From: Leuconostoc suionicum
GTDB lineage: Bacteria; Bacillota; Bacilli; Lactobacillales; Lactobacillaceae
Reading direction: 5' to 3'
DNA: 64,000 nt
NCBI RefSeq assembly: GCF_001891125.1
Contig: NZ_CP015247.1
Span: 948,501-1,012,500 of the forward strand
Below are positions 61,502 to 64,000 of this stretch, one piece after another. The translations under genes and the position numbers were made by a program. The notes under the pieces are model-generated. The model ran no database searches. It had not been told where the DNA came from and saw nothing but the letters and a program-made list of their open reading frames with translations. The stretch's first letter is position 1; the number at the start of each line of letters is the position of its first letter.

Positions 61502-62707
61502 CTAGCGCTTTGACGCTGTATCGTAATCGTACAATTGGTTATTCAAAACCAGATAGTGCATGGTTCGTAAGAGACGTGACATCGCACCAATAGCAATTTT
61601 CTTTGTTCCCTTTGACATTGAAGATTGCTTTTTCTTTTGATACCAATCATTGATATGATTTTGATGACCATAAGTTGCCGTACTAGCAATGTTACTAATG
61701 GCTTTGAATAGCACTTTTCTGGCGATTGTATTACCTCGCTTTGTGATGAACCCAGAACTTTTATAATCACCTGAATCATTAAATCGTAAGTCAATCCCGA
61801 CAAAGGCATTCAATTTGTTACTAGTCGCAAAACGATGCAAATCACCTAATTCAGCGATTAGAGAAACCACTGTTTTGTCCGAAAATCCTGGTATACTCTG
61901 ATAAATGTCATATTCAGGTAAATCTTTGGCCTGATCAACCATAGTCGCTAAGACATTGGCCTTGCTTTGAGATAACGCAATTAAGCGCTGCGCATAATAA
62001 CGCACCTCGGTGACATTATACGAAGCAACGGCAACAGCAGGTGCTGATAGGCTGCCAAGCGCCACTAGTTTATCAACGAGTCGTGTTAAACGCGCAACAC
62101 CGATTTGACGACTGACGCTGCTTTGAATCGTATCGGATAACGTTTGTCGTGAATGCTTAGCCATTGTGGCATGAGGGATTAACGACACAATCTCCCAATA
62201 TTGTTGGCTATCGGTAGTTGAAAACAAAGTTTCAATTTCTGGGAAAGTCAATTGAAGCAAACGATGTAGCCGATTTTTAGCGGACACAATATCGTGGTTT
62301 AACTGTTGGTAAAAACGACTCATATCTTGTAGTTCAATATAAATCGGATTCTGGACGTAACTTTTAGCACGCTTTAAAATGAATTGCGTTTCCGCCAAAT
62401 GCTTGGCATCGTTAAGATCATTTTTGTTAGGACGTAATTGATCCAATTGCTTTTTAGCGGTCAAAGGATTCAGGCAAGTATAAGGATAATTGTGGGCCTC
62501 TAAGAAAGTTTTTAAACGTCTCGAATAAACGCCTGTCGCCTCAAACACGATATCTGGGAACGTATTAAACTGCATAATGACCGTATTTAACTGATTGAAC
62601 CCAAAGACATCATGGGTGATCTTAAAATTCTGTACAACCTTACCATCAACAGCGACGGCAACTTGACTGGTTGCCTTCGAAACATCAATACCAATAACAG
62701 CGTGCAT
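61502..62707 (-). CDS. IS110-family transposase
   Basis: A 401-residue DEDD-type transposase. The N-terminal RuvC-like domain starts HAVIGIDVSKATSQVAV with the first Asp, and FEATGVYSRRLKTFL carries the Glu; the C-terminal domain has LHRFATSNKLNAFVGID and SGFITKRGN with the Ser-containing Tnp_2 motif. ATG 62707 follows GGAGGTG. IS110 enzymes are guided by an element-encoded bridge RNA and leave no inverted ends. The protein is intact. Confidence 0.93.
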   Translation of the reverse strand: MHAVIGIDVSKATSQVAVAVDGKVVQNFKITHDVFGFNQLNTVIMQFNTFPDIVFEATGVYSRRLKTFLEAHNYPYTCLNPLTAKKQLDQLRPNKNDLNDAKHLAETQFILKRAKSYVQNPIYIELQDMSRFYQQLNHDIVSAKNRLHRLLQLTFPEIETLFSTTDSQQYWEIVSLIPHATMAKHSRQTLSDTIQSSVSRQIGVARLTRLVDKLVALGSLSAPAVAVASYNVTEVRYYAQRLIALSQSKANVLATMVDQAKDLPEYDIYQSIPGFSDKTVVSLIAELGDLHRFATSNKLNAFVGIDLRFNDSGDYKSSGFITKRGNTIARKVLFKAISNIASTATYGHQNHINDWYQKKKQSSMSKGTKKIAIGAMSRLLRTMHYLVLNNQLYDYDTASKR

Positions 62708-62971
62708 GAGTGCACCTCCAAAGAATAATTGATTGAAACAGTCACTGGTAGCCATCACCATCTAATTTTCTATACTCGACGTCTAGCGTCTAACTTACTA
62801 AGAACAAATTGTGTGGTAACGCCAGTGAAACGGCCACTTTTATTCACGACATCCAGTGCCAAAAAAATCCGCGACCTATGCTTCACAACCTATTTTAGAA
62901 TAAATCAAAAATAGGTGAAGACTATCTCCGTCGAGATTAATCTTCACCTTTAATGTTAGTAAGTTTTATTC
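62708..62971. other. non-coding end of the IS110 element, possible bridge RNA
   Basis: About 260 bases before the transposase start, without a gene. It contains a strong hairpin at 62913-62949 (AGGTGAAGA / TCTTCACCT with inner CTC/GAG). In IS110 elements the non-coding end upstream of the transposase gene encodes the bridge RNA with target- and donor-binding loops; position and structure fit, exact limits are unknown. Confidence 0.5.
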
Positions 62972-64000
62972 GGCAGATTGTAAAATTAAACCGAACACCT
63001 TGCATAAAAAAACTGCAGAGACTTTAATGGTAATTGACTAAAATCAACCATAAAGGATCTGCAGCTTATGTCTTCTAGTTTATCAGCTCACGAACGTTCT
63101 GTCATTGAAACAATGATCAAACTTAATCATTCAACTCGAGAAATAGCCCGTTTCTTAAAGCGTTCTCCTGCAACTATTACCTACGAGTTAAATCGAATTA
63201 AACCATACAATGCACAACAGGCTCATCATTTAGCCCAGTGTAATCGGCACAAACACGGTCGCCATCCGACCCTAACACCTGAAATATCAGCTTTTTTGAA
63301 CCATCACATTGGTATCTTGAAGTGGTCACCAGAAACGGCTGCTCATGTATTGGGTATTGCTTTCAAGACCATCTACAACTGGATTCATCATGGTTTGCTT
63401 AAAATTAAGTTATCAGATTTACCTGATAAAGGTATTCGACGTAAACGTCAATCTGACGGCCGTAGACGTGTTTTTGCTCATGGCCGTTCAATTGAAAAAC
63501 GACCAAAAGCTGTCCAATTAAGACAAGAATTTGGTCATTTTGAAGTTGATACGATGCAATCTGGTAAAACACGTGGCGATGTTTTAGTGACCATCACAGA
63601 ACGATTGAGTCGACAACATATCATGAGACATGTCAGTGGGCGCAATAGTCAGGCAGTGACACCAGCTATTATTAGGTTTTTCAAGGGTATAAAAAATGCT
63701 AAATCAATTACAGTTGATCACGGTCGAGAGTTTGCAAAATATGATGAAATAGAAGAACAGCTAGGCATACCGATGTATTTTGCACACCCATATTCACCAG
63801 AAGAACGTGGTAGTAATGAAGTGCTAAATCGATATGTCCGTCGTTTTATCCCAAAAGAACGCAAAATTGAAACCATCAGTCAGAAAGAATTAGATCAAAT
63901 TAATCATTGGATTAATGCCAGGCCAATGAAAACGCTCAACTGGCAATCACCACGAAAAGTCTTTCAGAAACATGCGGTGTTCGGATGATTCTTGCAATCT
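62972..64000 (+). mobile_element. IS30-family element, copy 3, cut by window end
   Basis: Starts with GGCAGATTG at 62972 and matches the 1032-bp copies to the last base seen; three bases of the right end lie outside the window. The left flank is ATTC; the matching right repeat is not visible. One silent base differs from copy 2 in the transposase gene (T for C at about 63355). Confidence 0.92.
63068..63988 (+). CDS. IS30-family transposase
   Basis: A 306-residue transposase identical in protein sequence to the copies at 21313 and 57881, complete with HTH and DDE residues. The gene is whole although the element is cut by the window. Confidence 0.95.
   Translation: MSSSLSAHERSVIETMIKLNHSTREIARFLKRSPATITYELNRIKPYNAQQAHHLAQCNRHKHGRHPTLTPEISAFLNHHIGILKWSPETAAHVLGIAFKTIYNWIHHGLLKIKLSDLPDKGIRRKRQSDGRRRVFAHGRSIEKRPKAVQLRQEFGHFEVDTMQSGKTRGDVLVTITERLSRQHIMRHVSGRNSQAVTPAIIRFFKGIKNAKSITVDHGREFAKYDEIEEQLGIPMYFAHPYSPEERGSNEVLNRYVRRFIPKERKIETISQKELDQINHWINARPMKTLNWQSPRKVFQKHAVFG

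Overview
The window looks like chromosome of a low-GC lactic acid bacterium, most likely Leuconostoc or a close relative. The best indicators are a complete malolactic locus (divergent LysR regulator mleR, malolactic enzyme mleS, 2-hydroxycarboxylate carrier mleP), a ThDP/FAD pyruvate oxidase, a small heat-shock protein, and many small regulator-plus-transporter units typical of food fermenters. No rRNA, tRNA or CRISPR array was seen.

Region 1-11.3 kb: a partial D-2-hydroxyacid dehydrogenase, an SDR, an S51 peptidase-like protein, a YczE-like membrane protein, an SOS operon (Y-family polymerase, YolD-like protein, small unknown protein) behind a promoter with a LexA box in its spacer, pyruvate oxidase, hsp20, and a TPP riboswitch whose downstream gene is only a frameshifted DUF2316-like remnant. 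Region 11.5-24.4 kb: an acyltransferase with condensation-type HHxxxDG motif, four small membrane proteins, a two-component system and a frameshifted VOC gene; then an Rgg regulator facing an FMN reductase and MFS pump; a SnoaL-like/MarR pair with an exceptionally clear operator; an IS30 copy inside an already broken gene; and a small ABC transporter.

Region 24.4-37.7 kb: several decayed genes (Rrf2, NmrA/QorB-like, conjugation remnants, ABC ATPase) among intact ones (UMF1 transporter, GNAT, class-A beta-lactamase-like serine hydrolase), the mle locus, a membrane-tethered DEDDh exonuclease diverging from a small GGQ-motif protein, and a MarR/LysE pair. Region 37.7-47.2 kb reads like an integrated mobilizable plasmid: IS30-type transposase, Xre protein, RepA_N initiator with an origin inside its gene (DnaA box plus four 23-bp iterons), SSB, RHH protein, secreted-type nuclease, several unknowns and a MobL-like relaxase, but no type IV secretion genes and no ParA.

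Region 47.5-56 kb is the most interesting: one operon encoding biotin carboxyl carrier, biotin carboxylase, a D-glutamate cyclase-like DUF1445 protein, PxpA, an NRAMP-like transporter, PxpB, PxpC, an aminotransferase and a D-2-hydroxyacid dehydrogenase. PxpB/PxpC share ancestry with the carboxyltransferase part of urea carboxylase, so the set could form a split biotin-dependent carboxylase acting on 5-oxoproline or a related amide/lactam and feeding glutamate to transamination and reduction. Region 56-64 kb: two IS30 copies in and beside an hsdS relic, an intact hrtR-hrtB-hrtA heme efflux operon with two near-consensus HrtR operators, an IS110 element, and a further IS30 copy cut by the window end.
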